A stretch of DNA of 64,000 nucleotides from Kamptonema sp. UHCC 0994 (GTDB taxonomy: Bacteria > Cyanobacteriota > Cyanobacteriia > Cyanobacteriales > Microcoleaceae). The translations under genes were made by a program, and so were the position numbers. The notes under the pieces are model-generated. The model was given only the letters and a program-made list of their open reading frames with translations. It ran no database searches and was not told where the DNA came from. The stretch spans positions 1 to 64,000 of the forward strand of contig NZ_JARFTR010000016.1 in NCBI RefSeq assembly GCF_029167235.1, given 5' to 3'. Positions 52,739-62,056 of this stretch are shown here, one piece after another (within the stretch, counting starts at the first letter, position 1; the number at the start of each line of letters is the position of its first letter).

Positions 52739-53383
52739 TTAAGAATTAATCACCCTACTCCAATCATCATTTTTAACTGCTGCTTCTAATTTTTGATGAC
52801 GCTCAGCCATTGCGCTATCCTGTCGATCGCTCTTCTCTAATTCATCAATCAGAGTGCTATCAGCCATTGCTTTGCGTAATTTGAGCTTTTTCTCTTCGTA
52901 GTTATTGCGATCGCTTTCTGACATCGTACTTCTAGCGGCCTCACCCACTGTGCTCGCCCAATTTCCCTGTGGTTGTTGATTTCCCGGTGGAATGTAATCC
53001 AGCTCAGCAATCCACTCATCGCGCAAAGCTTCCATTTCCTGACGTTTAGGGAATTTAAACGTCTGAACTCTAATAAAAGTACAGATTTCAGTTCCGTTTT
53101 GGGCAATGTGTCCCTCTAGAGACTGGCGTACATCCCGCGAGTAACCAATGTATTGAGTTTGGCGATCGCAGTCTAAAACGGCATATACTCCAGCCACTTT
53201 AACCTGATTAGTGAGCGATCGCCAATCGTCCACCGGGATTACCTCAGCCACGTCATTATCTAACGCAATAGATGGGGTAACGGAAGTATGCTCATCATCA
53301 GAACTATACAAAAAACTGTGCAACCCTTGATGAGCAACGGGAACGTTTTGATGTTCAATAGCAATATTATTTTCGGATTCCAT
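52739..53383 (-). CDS. GIY-YIG nuclease-domain protein
   Basis: This 214-residue protein has a GIY-YIG-type domain at about residues 60-130, with VAGVYAVLDCDRQTQYIGYSRDVRQSL carrying the GVY and YIG elements (written GVYAV...YIGYS) and a conserved Arg. The catalytic Glu further on may be in EMEALRDEWIAE. A C-terminal helical charged region of 80 residues follows. GIY-YIG enzymes cut DNA, but stand-alone cyanobacterial members of this type are uncharacterised and may be non-catalytic. Neighbours give no hint. Confidence 0.8.
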   Translation of the reverse strand: MESENNIAIEHQNVPVAHQGLHSFLYSSDDEHTSVTPSIALDNDVAEVIPVDDWRSLTNQVKVAGVYAVLDCDRQTQYIGYSRDVRQSLEGHIAQNGTEICTFIRVQTFKFPKRQEMEALRDEWIAELDYIPPGNQQPQGNWASTVGEAARSTMSESDRNNYEEKKLKLRKAMADSTLIDELEKSDRQDSAMAERHQKLEAAVKNDDWSRVINS

Positions 53384-53437
53384 TGGATTTAAGTCTCAGT
53401 TCTACAATTTGAGCTTTATTCAGAAATATCTTACCTC

Positions 53438-54091
53438 TTAATGAGGAAACATAACAGCTACATTGCCAGGTTCCCATTTTGGGTATTTTTTCATCACCTG
53501 AGTATAAATTTCTGAATCTATAAACTCTGATAACCAAGCTTGTAGCTGCAACCAAGGCTGTGTATTGAACCAATCGCGATCGGTATCGGCAAATTGACGA
53601 ACAAAAGGCGCGATCGCCATATCTGCCAAGGTCACACGATTACCAAATAAATATTTTTTCTTCCTTAACTTTACATTCAATTTCTCTAAATATAAACCCC
53701 CTTCAGTGCGCTGAACTTCTGCATCAATTCCTTCATAACGATTGGGGTACTTATAACGGTCAAGATGATATTTAAACCCGTTATCAAATTGAGCGATAAG
53801 TTCCAGCATTTCTGCAACAGAACCTTGTTCTGGCATTAACCATTTTTCAGGATCGTATTGTGCTAATGCCCACAACATGATATCAATACTTTCATCCAGT
53901 ATCCGCCCATCAATATCAATCAATATCGGCACCGTACCTTTAGGAGATACCTTCAACATTTCCTGTGGTTTATCACGCAAGACAACTTCCCGTAACTCAC
54001 ACAACTGATTGCTGACAATCAATGCCAAACGTGCCCGCATAGCAAATGGACAGCGACGGAAAGAATACAAAATTGGGTAAGTTATTGACAT
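53438..54091 (-). CDS. glutathione S-transferase family protein
   Basis: This 217-residue protein has an N-terminal thioredoxin-like GST domain (YPILYSFRRCPFAMRARLAL, with a CPFA redox motif as in omega-like classes; VPILIDIDGRILDESIDIML) and a helical C-terminal domain (about 85-217). The Cys in RRCPFAMR suggests thiol-transferase or dehalogenase-type chemistry rather than classical Ser/Tyr GST. It should be cytoplasmic and act on small electrophiles or mixed disulfides. The gene stops just upstream of the GIY-YIG gene on the same strand, 54 bp apart. Confidence 0.88.
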   Translation of the reverse strand: MSITYPILYSFRRCPFAMRARLALIVSNQLCELREVVLRDKPQEMLKVSPKGTVPILIDIDGRILDESIDIMLWALAQYDPEKWLMPEQGSVAEMLELIAQFDNGFKYHLDRYKYPNRYEGIDAEVQRTEGGLYLEKLNVKLRKKKYLFGNRVTLADMAIAPFVRQFADTDRDWFNTQPWLQLQAWLSEFIDSEIYTQVMKKYPKWEPGNVAVMFPH

Positions 54092-54118
54092 AGGCGAAGG
54101 AAGAACGAAGAAGGATTA

Positions 54119-54185
54119 AGGTATGTAGTTGCGCTTCAGCGCTCTTCGGATATGAAAGAGCGCTGAAGCGCAACTACATACCTTG
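54119..54185. terminator. perfect 29-bp-arm palindrome
   Basis: Arms 54119-54147 and 54157-54185 pair perfectly around a 9-base loop (left arm begins AAGGTATGTAGTTGCGC). It is between the GST and TrhO genes, which are on the same strand, and may terminate the TrhO transcript; it could also be a dispersed palindromic repeat. Confidence 0.75.
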
Positions 54186-54206
54186 ATTTTGTTCAATCAT
54201 TCATAA

Positions 54207-55145
54207 TTATTGATTTGATTTCTCCTTAACATCATAGCTGACACCAATATGTACTTGTTTACGACTCTTAGCAAGCTCAATTTGACGTTGACGTTCAGAA
54301 AAAGCTTTTTTTCTTTCTGGGGTTTTTGAGTCATAGCAATGGGGACAACTTACACCCAAAACGAATAATTCTGAAGCCTTATCTTCCTGACTAATTGGCT
54401 GACGACAAGCGCGACAAAGTTCATAAGCACCAGGCTTTAAACCATGACCAACAGAAACTCGCTCATCAAAGACAAAACATTCGCCTTCCCAACGACTTTC
54501 TGATTCTGGTACTGTTTCCAAATATTTTAAAATCCCACCTTCTAAGTGATAGACTTCATTAAAACCTTGACTGCGTAAAAAAGCCGTAGATTTCTCACAG
54601 CGAATACCTCCTGTGCAAAACATTGCTACTTTGGGTTTATCGCGCAATGCCGCTTCCTGCTGTACCCATTCCGGTAATTCCGAGAAACTTTTGGTGTTAG
54701 GATTAATCGCACCTTTAAAAGTCCCGATGGCTACTTCATAATCATTACGTACATCAACTACAACAACATCGGGATCGTCAAGTAATTGATTCCATTCGTC
54801 AGGTTTGACATATTTGCCAGCCATTTGAGTTGGATTAATATCTGGTACACCCATCGTCACGATTTCACGTTTTAAGCGTACTTTCATCCGGTAAAATGGT
54901 GGTTTTTGTGAGAAAGATTCCTTGTGAGTCAAATCAGCTAAGCGCGGATCGCGACGCAGGTATTCTAGCACGGCATATACGCCTTCTGGTGGGCCAGCAA
55001 TCGTGCCATTAATGCCTTCTTTGGCTAGTAAGATAGTGCCTTTGACCTGGTTTTCGTTGCAGCAGGCAAATATTGGCTCTCTCAGTTCGGCAAAATCTGA
55101 GAGTTCAACGAATTTATACAAGGCGGCGGTTAAGAAATAAGTCAT
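54207..55145 (-). CDS. trhO: tRNA uridine(34) hydroxylase TrhO (rhodanese family)
   Basis: This 312-residue protein matches the TrhO/YceA family: an N-terminal acylphosphatase-like domain (ACCNENQVKGTILLAKEGIN), a rhodanese domain with active-site loop CTGGIRCEKS, and a cysteine-rich C-terminal part (LCRACRQPIS ... VSCPHCYDS) that could bind zinc. TrhO hydroxylates U34 of certain tRNAs using O2, giving the precursor of 5-methoxyuridine-type modifications. Length and order of domains are standard for the longer group with the zinc-like tail. It stands upstream of the GST gene on the same strand. Confidence 0.93.
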   Translation of the reverse strand: MTYFLTAALYKFVELSDFAELREPIFACCNENQVKGTILLAKEGINGTIAGPPEGVYAVLEYLRRDPRLADLTHKESFSQKPPFYRMKVRLKREIVTMGVPDINPTQMAGKYVKPDEWNQLLDDPDVVVVDVRNDYEVAIGTFKGAINPNTKSFSELPEWVQQEAALRDKPKVAMFCTGGIRCEKSTAFLRSQGFNEVYHLEGGILKYLETVPESESRWEGECFVFDERVSVGHGLKPGAYELCRACRQPISQEDKASELFVLGVSCPHCYDSKTPERKKAFSERQRQIELAKSRKQVHIGVSYDVKEKSNQ

Positions 55146-55194
55146 AGTATCGAGTAGATTAGACTAATTATGATTATAAAGCGATCGCAGACAA

Positions 55195-56562
55195 CTAGCT
55201 CCTCCCTGTTGATTCCAACTTTAAAAAATAATCCAAAGTTTTAGTAAAAGCTGTGTTGAGAATAGAGCAAACCGTGATATCTTGATAGGTTTTACCTATG
55301 TGGTGTTGCGCCAAATCTGCAAATCCATGCTCTTCCAGCTTTGCTTCTACCTCTAATCGCTCTACAGAAATTCCAATAGACTTAGCCTCATACATGACAA
55401 AATCGAGAAAGCAATTTCTGCATTCCAGAAGAGCTTGTTCACTTAACTCTCTTGTTTTTTGGACAATATCTTCCAGCTTATGAAGAAAGGCATCATGAGA
55501 TACAGAAGACTGTACAATCTGTTCAAACTCTTGTACGAGCATATCAATTGTAGGTGGAGCATATTGAATCTGTACTAAAGGTACATCTGGAGCCAGAGCG
55601 TCAAATTGTTTAAAGTAAGGATGAAACTGTCTCCCTACTTCTGTGTCTTCAATAACAACAAGAAGAGCATCGGGTCCATAGTAGCCTTCAGCAATAACAA
55701 CAGCTCGTTGAATGCGACCTAGAATTTTTACCACCCCGATTATTTTCTGTAGCGCTCCGCACCAATAAATATTAGCCGCATTAAAGTGGACACCATATAA
55801 TTTCTCTTCTACGTCTGTTACTAGAAGCGAATCTTCTTGATCGACCACAACAGCAAATTGATCGACCACAACAGCAAAATCTTCCCAATTGCCTTGGTTA
55901 TACTGTGCAAAATCCCGAATAGGTTGTGTTCGACTATCACAAACAACCTCTGGCGTATACAGCGCCAGACATTTTAAGAGCGTATGTGCGATTGAACGAT
56001 ACTCATCCTGAAAATTTAGGCTATATTTGACGGTCAAGATTCCTACATCAAGGCGTTTCTTCTGAGCCTCCTTTACCTCCTGCTTGATAATTTCGCGCTC
56101 TTCATCTGTAAATTGTCTTCCTAATTTTGCTTCTAACTGACCATCTAACAAGTATCGACGAGCTTCTGTTTTAGAGCTAGCTCTCAAATGGATTAGGGAA
56201 GATCCCTCAGCTTGAGGTGTAATTTCAAGTTCAGGATTTTTAAGCTTGGGCTTAGCTCCTGCCTCCAGGATATAGTTTTCATTTGCCTCAATTTCTGGGA
56301 CTTTCTGTTGACGCTCTCCTTTGAAAGCCCAGGCATTCATAATAAATTTTATGTACTTAACAAATACACCATCAATACTGGAAAATTTGTTGTTGCATTT
56401 GTCGCATATCAGTTCGCGTGTTTTGTATAAGCCACCCCAACACGAATTAAATATATGCTCTTTTGTTCTAGCAGGAAGAAACTCGCCGCAGTAGAAGCAC
56501 TTGTCTATTACTTCTGATGCTCGTACATCTATTTTCTGTAATTCAAAAGTATTATCATTCAT
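55195..56562 (-). CDS. large protein with N-terminal HNH-like zinc motif, unknown function
   Basis: This 455-residue protein starts with an HNH-type cysteine pair arrangement: CFYCGEFLPARTKEHIFNS, then ELICDKCNNKFSSIDG, which fits the HNH_5-like nuclease group. The rest is a long alpha/beta region without recognised motifs (an FYGPDALLVVIEDTEVGRQF-type stretch and a helical C-terminus). Such proteins are often found as lone genes with possible defence or DNA-processing roles; nothing here proves activity. A 21-bp tandem duplication gives DFAVVVDQFAVVVDQED around codon 235, a sign of slippage in this otherwise intact frame. It lies 50 bp from trhO on the same strand. Confidence 0.65.
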   Translation of the reverse strand: MNDNTFELQKIDVRASEVIDKCFYCGEFLPARTKEHIFNSCWGGLYKTRELICDKCNNKFSSIDGVFVKYIKFIMNAWAFKGERQQKVPEIEANENYILEAGAKPKLKNPELEITPQAEGSSLIHLRASSKTEARRYLLDGQLEAKLGRQFTDEEREIIKQEVKEAQKKRLDVGILTVKYSLNFQDEYRSIAHTLLKCLALYTPEVVCDSRTQPIRDFAQYNQGNWEDFAVVVDQFAVVVDQEDSLLVTDVEEKLYGVHFNAANIYWCGALQKIIGVVKILGRIQRAVVIAEGYYGPDALLVVIEDTEVGRQFHPYFKQFDALAPDVPLVQIQYAPPTIDMLVQEFEQIVQSSVSHDAFLHKLEDIVQKTRELSEQALLECRNCFLDFVMYEAKSIGISVERLEVEAKLEEHGFADLAQHHIGKTYQDITVCSILNTAFTKTLDYFLKLESTGRS

Positions 56563-56682
56563 TTTTTGACTCCAAATTATTGAAATTTATCCTTCTAGAC
56601 AGAGAAAACACTTCGCAACTGACGCACCCTATAATCATCTTTAACAAGCTCAAGACTTACCAACCCAAACAAAATTATAAAC

Positions 56683-56946
56683 CTAAAACTGAGCCCGAAT
56701 AGTAAACGAATAATCCCCCCCAGGTTCCAACTGATAATCCCATTTTTCCAGAAAACGATTCAACGGTTCCTGAATTAAAGCACGACCTTGAGAGGGCTCA
56801 ATTACCAAAGTTTTCTCCTCCCGAAAACGCCATTGAAACTGCCACTCAAAAGCACCAGCACTTACCTCGCCTTCAATAGTGCCTTGTTGCCAAGACTGGC
56901 GAGTGACTCGGACATAAGCAGTCGTTTCAGGTAATCTCGAACTCAC
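56683..56946 (-). CDS. DUF3146 family protein
   Basis: This 87-residue protein is DUF3146, a cyanobacterial family of unknown function (TTAYVRVTRQSWQQGTIEGEVSAG, FEWQFQWRFREEKTLVIEPSQGRAL). It looks like a compact beta-rich soluble domain. Its start overlaps the pth stop by 4 bp (ATGA), so it is translationally coupled to pth, the same arrangement found in other cyanobacteria as I recall. No catalytic residues can be picked out. Confidence 0.85.
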   Translation of the reverse strand: MSSRLPETTAYVRVTRQSWQQGTIEGEVSAGAFEWQFQWRFREEKTLVIEPSQGRALIQEPLNRFLEKWDYQLEPGGDYSFTIRAQF

Positions 56947-57578
56947 CCTATTGTTTCTGCAACCGTGCGACTGTTATAAAGACTCATAGCTTTTTCTACC
57001 CCCTGCTTTTGACTCACTTCTACTGCTTCTACTACCAGTTTAAGCACCTTATCCATTAACTGGCTTTCTTCTGCGGAAAATTTGCCTAAAACATGAGAGA
57101 TAGTTTCTTTGTCGTGGCTGGAGGATTGGGGTTTACCAATGCCAATTCGTAAGCGGGGGAATTTGTCAGTACCGAGATGTGCGATCGCAGACTTCATACC
57201 ATTATGACCCCCCGCAGAACCCGAAAGCCGCAGCCGCAACCTTCCCACAGGCAAATCCATATCATCGTAAACCGCAAGCACCGACTCTGGCGGTAGCTTG
57301 TACCAATCTATAGCAGCGCGAATTGCCTGACCCGACAAGTTCATGTAAGTCAGTGGCTTCAGCAAGCGAATTTTATCCCTTTGCGGCCCCATACCCTCTC
57401 CAAACTCAGCCTGAAACTTGCGATTTGCTGAAAGGGATATTTGCCAAGAATTTGCTAAAGCATCAACGGCGGCAAAACCGATATTGTGCCGGGTGTGGTT
57501 ATATTTAGGTTCTGGATTCCCCAAACCAACGATTAACTGGGGAATTACCAAAACCGCTGGCGATGTAGCCTCATTCAT
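56943..57578 (-). CDS. pth: peptidyl-tRNA hydrolase
   Basis: This 211-residue protein is standard Pth: LIVGLGNPEPKYNHTRHNIGF has the catalytic-region His (HNIGF), LTYMNLSGQAI the conserved Asn-containing loop, and VYDDMDLPVGRLRLRLSGSAGGHNGMKS the Asp and lid region. It hydrolyses peptidyl-tRNA released by stalled ribosomes. It is downstream of tatA, 10 bp away, and upstream of DUF3146 with a 4-bp overlap. The short N-terminal extension before LIVGLGNP is usual. Confidence 0.96.
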   Translation of the reverse strand: MNEATSPAVLVIPQLIVGLGNPEPKYNHTRHNIGFAAVDALANSWQISLSANRKFQAEFGEGMGPQRDKIRLLKPLTYMNLSGQAIRAAIDWYKLPPESVLAVYDDMDLPVGRLRLRLSGSAGGHNGMKSAIAHLGTDKFPRLRIGIGKPQSSSHDKETISHVLGKFSAEESQLMDKVLKLVVEAVEVSQKQGVEKAMSLYNSRTVAETIG

Positions 57579-57588
57579 GATCTAGTGC

Positions 57589-57843
57589 TTAACTGCCAGT
57601 TATATCTTCTTTGGGAGTTGCGGACACTTTTTCAGCTTCAGGCTTCGTAGTCGTTACCGCCTCCTCTAGCTGCTGTGCTTCTCGCTTAAACTCTGATTCA
57701 AAATCTCGCGAAGCGTCCTGAAATCCGCGAAGGGCTTTTCCCATACTACGACCGATTTCTGGCAACTTCTTCGGGCCGAATATCAAAAGGGCTACTACCA
57801 AAATTACGCCCATCTCCGGTAGACCAATGCCAAAAATATTCAC
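57589..57843 (-). CDS. tatA: Sec-independent translocase subunit TatA/TatE
   Basis: This 84-residue protein has the TatA design: a short N-terminal membrane helix with the typical LPEMGVILVVALLIFGPKKLPEIGRSMGKALRGF, where FGPKKLP is the hinge, then an amphipathic helix and an acidic, polar tail. It forms the protein-conducting pore that carries folded precursors across the thylakoid and plasma membranes. It is encoded between psbH and pth on the same strand. A low-complexity repeat lies between tatA and psbH. Confidence 0.95.
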   Translation of the reverse strand: MNIFGIGLPEMGVILVVALLIFGPKKLPEIGRSMGKALRGFQDASRDFESEFKREAQQLEEAVTTTKPEAEKVSATPKEDITGS

Positions 57844-57867
57844 TCTCTATCTCCTACGATGTCTTTA

Positions 57868-58082
57868 AATTGGGGGAGGGGGAGCGGGGGAGTGGGGGAG
57901 CGGGGGAGCGAGGGAGAGGGGGAGAGGGGGAGACTGGGAGAGGGGGAGACTGGGAGCGGGGGAGACTGGGAGACTGGGAAGATTTAACTTCCTCATCTCC
58001 CCCATCTCTCAATCTTCCTCATCTTCCCGATCTTCCCCATACTTCCCATCTTCCCCATCTTCCTCATCTCCCTCTCTCCCAC
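57868..58082. repeat. GGGGGAG-rich low-complexity inverted repeat, copy 2
   Basis: Purine arm of GGGGGAG, GGGAGAC and GGGGGAGAG units (57868-57980), then pyrimidine arm of CATCTTCCCC/CATCTCCCCC units (57990-58082), as in copy 1 at 49319. It separates tatA from psbH. Confidence 0.9.
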
Positions 58083-58121
58083 TTCCACGCTTTCCTACTA
58101 ACCACTAACCACTAACCAATC

Positions 58122-58325
58122 TTAACTTCCTAGACTTGACCAATCGACATTCAGATTCTCAAGGATCAGTGAGGAGTTGTAGATTTGCAGAATAATTAGC
58201 AAAAAGACGAAAAACAGCCCCATAAATACTGACATCAGTAGGGTTGTACCCCAACCAGGAGCCACCTTACCGTATTCAGAGTTTAGGGGTTTGAGTATAT
58301 CTCCCAACAAAGTGCGTTGTGCCAT
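58122..58325 (-). CDS. psbH: photosystem II reaction centre protein PsbH
   Basis: This 67-residue protein is Psb[53 protein letters not shown] is read as a short stromal part, one membrane helix (about residues 28-49) and a lumenal tail. It is a small subunit of PSII beside CP47, involved in assembly and QA/QB function. The Thr-containing N-terminus (AQRTLLG) is shorter than in plants, as in cyanobacteria generally. psbN begins 84 bp upstream on the opposite strand, a conserved divergent arrangement. Confidence 0.97.
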   Translation of the reverse strand: MAQRTLLGDILKPLNSEYGKVAPGWGTTLLMSVFMGLFFVFLLIILQIYNSSLILENLNVDWSSLGS

Positions 58326-58409
58326 AAGTCACCTGTGATGAATCTCTACAGAAATATTTAATGTTTTGTAATATTATAGGGGGATAGCACTCATAATTTT
58401 TTTTATCTT

Positions 58410-58541
58410 ATGGAACCTGCAACAGTTCTTAGCATTTCTCTGGGCTTATGCCTTGTAGCTATAGCTGGCTTCTCAATCTACACTTCTTTTGGCCCACCTT
58501 CTAAAGAATTGAGAGATCCCTTTGAAGAACACGAAGATTAA
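58410..58541 (+). CDS. psbN: PSII assembly protein PsbN
   Basis: This 43-residue gene is easily missed by ORF calling. The protein reads [20 protein letters not shown] and then [20 protein letters not shown] before HED, which is the PsbN signature. It has one N-terminal membrane helix and a soluble tail. PsbN is needed for PSII assembly in plants and is not a subunit of the finished complex. It is divergent from psbH. The start has no strong Shine-Dalgarno sequence; the 85-bp intergenic region should hold both promoters. Confidence 0.96.
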   Translation: MEPATVLSISLGLCLVAIAGFSIYTSFGPPSKELRDPFEEHED

Positions 58542-58725
58542 AGCGCGATCGCACAGGCTCGCTTAGCGACCCGGACGACTAAAAGTCGTTTACTGTCTAT
58601 GCTGCTTTGTGCGGATAGGAGTTGGGCTCCGGGCGCGACTTTAGCTGCTGCCAGTGTTAAAATCGAAAATAAGAAAGAGTATTGAATCAGAGATTAAATT
58701 TTTTTAGAATTTTAGCGATCGCATA

Positions 58726-59826
58726 ATGGGCAACACTTTCGGTCATCTATTTCGGATTACAACTTTTGGCGAATCTCACGGCGGCGGTGTGGGGGTCGTA
58801 ATTGACGGTTGCCCGCCCCGACTGGAAATTAGCGCCGCTGAGATTCAATTTGAACTCGATCGCCGTCGCCCTGGTCAGAGTAAAATTACTACACCTCGGA
58901 AAGAAGCCGATACCTGCGAGATTTTATCTGGGCTGTTTGAAGGCAAAACTTTAGGAACGCCGATCGCGATCTTAGTGCGGAACCAAGATACCCGCTCCCA
59001 AGATTACGACGAAATGGCGACCAAATACCGCCCATCCCATGCCGATGCGACCTATGACGCTAAATATGGTATCAGAAATTGGCAGGGTGGCGGACGGTCT
59101 TCAGCGAGGGAAACCATCGGCCGAGTAGCAGCAGGTGCGATCGCTAAAAAAATTCTCAAACAATTTGCTGGCGTAGAAATCATCGGCTACGTCAAACGCA
59201 TTAAAGACATAGAAAGTTTAGTTGACCCCAATACCGTCACCCTAGAACAAGTAGAAAGCAACATCGTCCGCACTCCCGACACAGAATGTGCCGAACGGAT
59301 GATAGAACTAATCGAAAAAGTACGCCATAATGGGGATTCCATCGGCGGCGTGGTCGAATGCGCCGCTAGGAACGTCCCCAAAGGTCTAGGGATGCCCGTA
59401 TTCGATAAACTAGAAGCAGACCTTGCCAAAGCGGTCATGTCTTTGCCCGCCAGCAAAGGCTTTGAAATCGGCTCCGGTTTTGCAGGAACACTCCTGACAG
59501 GCAGCGAGCATAACGATGAATACTATACTGATGAACAGGGTGCAATCCGCACAGCGACTAATCGCTCCGGCGGAATTCAGGGTGGAATTAGCAACGGTGA
59601 AAATATTATATTGCGAGTAGCATTTAAACCAACTGCTACAATTCGTCAAGAACAACGTACAGTCACCAGCAGCGGTGAAGAAACCTTGCTGGCGGCAAAA
59701 GGAAGACACGACCCTTGCGTTTTGCCAAGAGCCGTGCCTATGGTAGAAGCAATGGTTGCTTTAGTGTTGTGCGACCATCTCCTGCGCCATCATGGACAAT
59801 GTGGAACCTTGAAGCCTGAAGTTTAA
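58726..59826 (+). CDS. aroC: chorismate synthase
   Basis: This 366-residue protein is a full-length AroC. Conserved motifs are [18 protein letters not shown] (His), the [23 protein letters not shown] stretch spread over 58978-59045, [17 protein letters not shown] and [21 protein letters not shown]. It makes chorismate from EPSP, the branch point to aromatic amino acids, quinones and folate, using reduced FMN. The start ATG follows a HIP1 site. The 184-bp gap before it contains a small hairpin (ACGACT/AGTCGT) and nothing else evident. Confidence 0.97.
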   Translation: MGNTFGHLFRITTFGESHGGGVGVVIDGCPPRLEISAAEIQFELDRRRPGQSKITTPRKEADTCEILSGLFEGKTLGTPIAILVRNQDTRSQDYDEMATKYRPSHADATYDAKYGIRNWQGGGRSSARETIGRVAAGAIAKKILKQFAGVEIIGYVKRIKDIESLVDPNTVTLEQVESNIVRTPDTECAERMIELIEKVRHNGDSIGGVVECAARNVPKGLGMPVFDKLEADLAKAVMSLPASKGFEIGSGFAGTLLTGSEHNDEYYTDEQGAIRTATNRSGGIQGGISNGENIILRVAFKPTATIRQEQRTVTSSGEETLLAAKGRHDPCVLPRAVPMVEAMVALVLCDHLLRHHGQCGTLKPEV

Positions 59827-59827
59827 A

Positions 59828-60739
59828 ATGGAAATGAGCCCTTCCTCAGTCGCGGCAAATCCCCTGGATTTCCCTCACCCGTCCGAACCAATTGAAAGGA
59901 TAGACGATTTTGTTGTCCAGTTCTGGGGTGTCCGAGGTAGTATTCCCACCCCCGGAAAAGATACCGTCCGTTACGGTGGCAATACCTCTTGTCTAGAAAT
60001 GCGAATCGGAGGAAAACGCCTCATCTTTGATGGTGGTACTGGCTTGCGGATGCTGGGAGAACAGTTGCAGCAAGAAATGCCAGTAGAAGCTTATATGTTC
60101 TTTACTCACTATCACTGGGATCATATCCAAGGATTTCCTCTATTTGCTCCAGCTTTTATTCCCGGCAATTGCTTTCACATTTATGGGGCGATTCCGGCGG
60201 ATAGCGAGTCGATGAAAAGGCATTTTATTGAACGAGTTTTGCACCCGAATTCGCCAGTACCTTTGCAGGGAATACAGGCTGATTTAAGGTTCTATGAACT
60301 CAAGCGCCACGAGACAATGATGCTTGATGATATTGAAATTAGAACGGGTAGCCTCAATCACCCAAATACCGCAATGGGATATAGGATTACTTGGAGAGGC
60401 AAATCCGTTGTTTATTGTTCGGATACTGAACATTTTCCCGATCGTTTAGATGAAAATGTGTATGAGTTAGCCCTTGATGCTGATGTGCTAATTTATGATG
60501 CCATGTACACAGATGAAGAGTATCACAATCCCAAGTCTCCAAAAGTGGGTTGGGGACACTCAACTTGGCAGGAAGCTGTGAAAATGGCTCAGGCGGCAAG
60601 GGTAAAACGAGTGGTGATTTTTCATCACGATCCGGCTCATAGTGATGAGGTTTTGGACAGGATAGGTGAGGAAGTCCAGCACGTTTTCCCGAAGGCAGTT
60701 ATGGCTCGTGAGGGGCTGATTTTGCCAATAGGCTTGTAA
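59828..60739 (+). CDS. MBL-fold metallo-hydrolase
   Basis: This 303-residue protein has a beta-lactamase-like fold with FTHYHWDHIQGFPLF (HxHxDH), a later YCSDTEHFP (Asp) and FHHDPAHSD (His), so a two-metal site is complete. The start FVVQFWGVRGSIPTPGKDTVRYGGNTSCLEM matches the RNase Z/phosphodiesterase-like group often annotated as metal-dependent hydrolase. Its substrate in cyanobacteria is unknown. It begins one base after the aroC stop, so the two are co-transcribed. Confidence 0.9.
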   Translation: MEMSPSSVAANPLDFPHPSEPIERIDDFVVQFWGVRGSIPTPGKDTVRYGGNTSCLEMRIGGKRLIFDGGTGLRMLGEQLQQEMPVEAYMFFTHYHWDHIQGFPLFAPAFIPGNCFHIYGAIPADSESMKRHFIERVLHPNSPVPLQGIQADLRFYELKRHETMMLDDIEIRTGSLNHPNTAMGYRITWRGKSVVYCSDTEHFPDRLDENVYELALDADVLIYDAMYTDEEYHNPKSPKVGWGHSTWQEAVKMAQAARVKRVVIFHHDPAHSDEVLDRIGEEVQHVFPKAVMAREGLILPIGL

Positions 60740-60744
60740 AGTTT

Positions 60745-60830
60745 AATAGTTAATAGTTAATGGCTAATGGCTAATTGCTAATGGCTAATTGCTAATGGCT
60801 AATTGCGGTGGGTGATTAGCTATTAGTTAT
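60745..60830. repeat. GCTAATG heptamer array
   Basis: About seven units of GGCTAAT/TGCTAAT follow the MBL gene, with TAATAGTT units at their left. The remaining gap before the next gene (to 60965) shows nothing else clear. Confidence 0.85.
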
Positions 60831-60965
60831 TAGTGAAAGATATATATAGAATAAAACCAATATGGTCTTCTATCTAGAATTTTTCAATCAAAATACAAAT
60901 ATACTAGGCTAAATTATCTGCATTTATTTGCGTGCATCTGCGGTTAATATTATCAATATCTATCC

Positions 60966-61982
60966 ATGAAAAAAACTCCTAAAACTACTTATTTCACAAT
61001 TTTAAACCAATACAAAGGCATTGCCTTAATTACTTTTGCAACAATTATAACTGCTGCTAGCATAACTGCTTACTGTCTAGCTCCGCCGCCTGGATATACC
61101 GCTGAAGGTGCTTTAATTACTAACACTCCACCTGTAAAATTTTCCACTATCGGCGGTGCAATTCTCAAGCAAGGTGAGAAATTAACTGCCGATGATTTGC
61201 TAGCGGATAATGTAGTAAAAGCAGTGGCAGATGCAGCCAAAATTGAACCGCAGCAAGTCCGCCAAAATGCTAGTGTCAAAGTTTCCGAACCGGAAAAACC
61301 CCTAGAGATTACAGTTGAATATCGAGCAGAAGATCGCCAACAAACACTGACAACAGCAGACGTGCTGATGAAGGCAATAGTAGAAAAAAGCCGCCTAATT
61401 AATTTAGATAAATGGCAATTAATTAATCAATCTATTAATCAGCGTTTAGAAGAAGTAACGAAAGAGTTGAAACAAGCTGAACAAAACCTAGACCAATTTT
61501 ATCAAGGCGATGAGCGAGAGCGATCGCGTCTTGAAGAACAAGTCAAACTTCAGCAAGGAATTTATGATAAAACCCAGAGTGCTTTAGCCGATGCAAAAGC
61601 AGCAGAGAAAGAAATAAGCAGTAGTTTAGCAGTTTCTCAAGCTCCACAAATTATCGCTTATCCGGGTTCTAATCCTATTGTTCCTATTACTTTGGGAACT
61701 GGTTTAATTATTGGTTTAGCAGTCAGTGGAGGTTTAATTCCGTTATTTGCTGCTTGGAAACAGAAAGGGATTCAAAAGAAACAAGAGCGCCATCGCCTGC
61801 AAGAGATTTTATATCGGCTGATTCAAGAAGGTAGCGGAGAAATTACTCTTGTTCGTTTTGCGATGGAAACACAGCTATCCGCTGAGGAAGCTCAGGAATA
61901 TTTGAATCAACAAGCTGAAGCTTTCAATGCTACTTGTGAAGTTAAAAAAGAAGGCAGTATTTCATATCACTTTAAATATTGA
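60966..61982 (+). CDS. Wzz/GumC-like chain-length or membrane-coupling protein
   Basis: This 338-residue protein has two membrane helices (about residues 17-38 and 228-250) enclosing a periplasmic, coiled-coil-rich domain (INQRLEEVTKELKQAEQNLDQ), as in polysaccharide copolymerases (Wzz, GumC). The C-terminal 80 residues are cytoplasmic and look like a winged-helix-type helical domain, without the Walker motifs of BY-kinases. It may regulate export of a polysaccharide; no polysaccharide genes are adjacent. I regard the family call as tentative. Confidence 0.7.
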   Translation: MKKTPKTTYFTILNQYKGIALITFATIITAASITAYCLAPPPGYTAEGALITNTPPVKFSTIGGAILKQGEKLTADDLLADNVVKAVADAAKIEPQQVRQNASVKVSEPEKPLEITVEYRAEDRQQTLTTADVLMKAIVEKSRLINLDKWQLINQSINQRLEEVTKELKQAEQNLDQFYQGDERERSRLEEQVKLQQGIYDKTQSALADAKAAEKEISSSLAVSQAPQIIAYPGSNPIVPITLGTGLIIGLAVSGGLIPLFAAWKQKGIQKKQERHRLQEILYRLIQEGSGEITLVRFAMETQLSAEEAQEYLNQQAEAFNATCEVKKEGSISYHFKY

Positions 61983-62056
61983 TTGTTGGTTGTTGATTGT
62001 TAACTGCCATCAAGCATTAATAACCAATTACAACTATAATTACAAACAACTCTATC

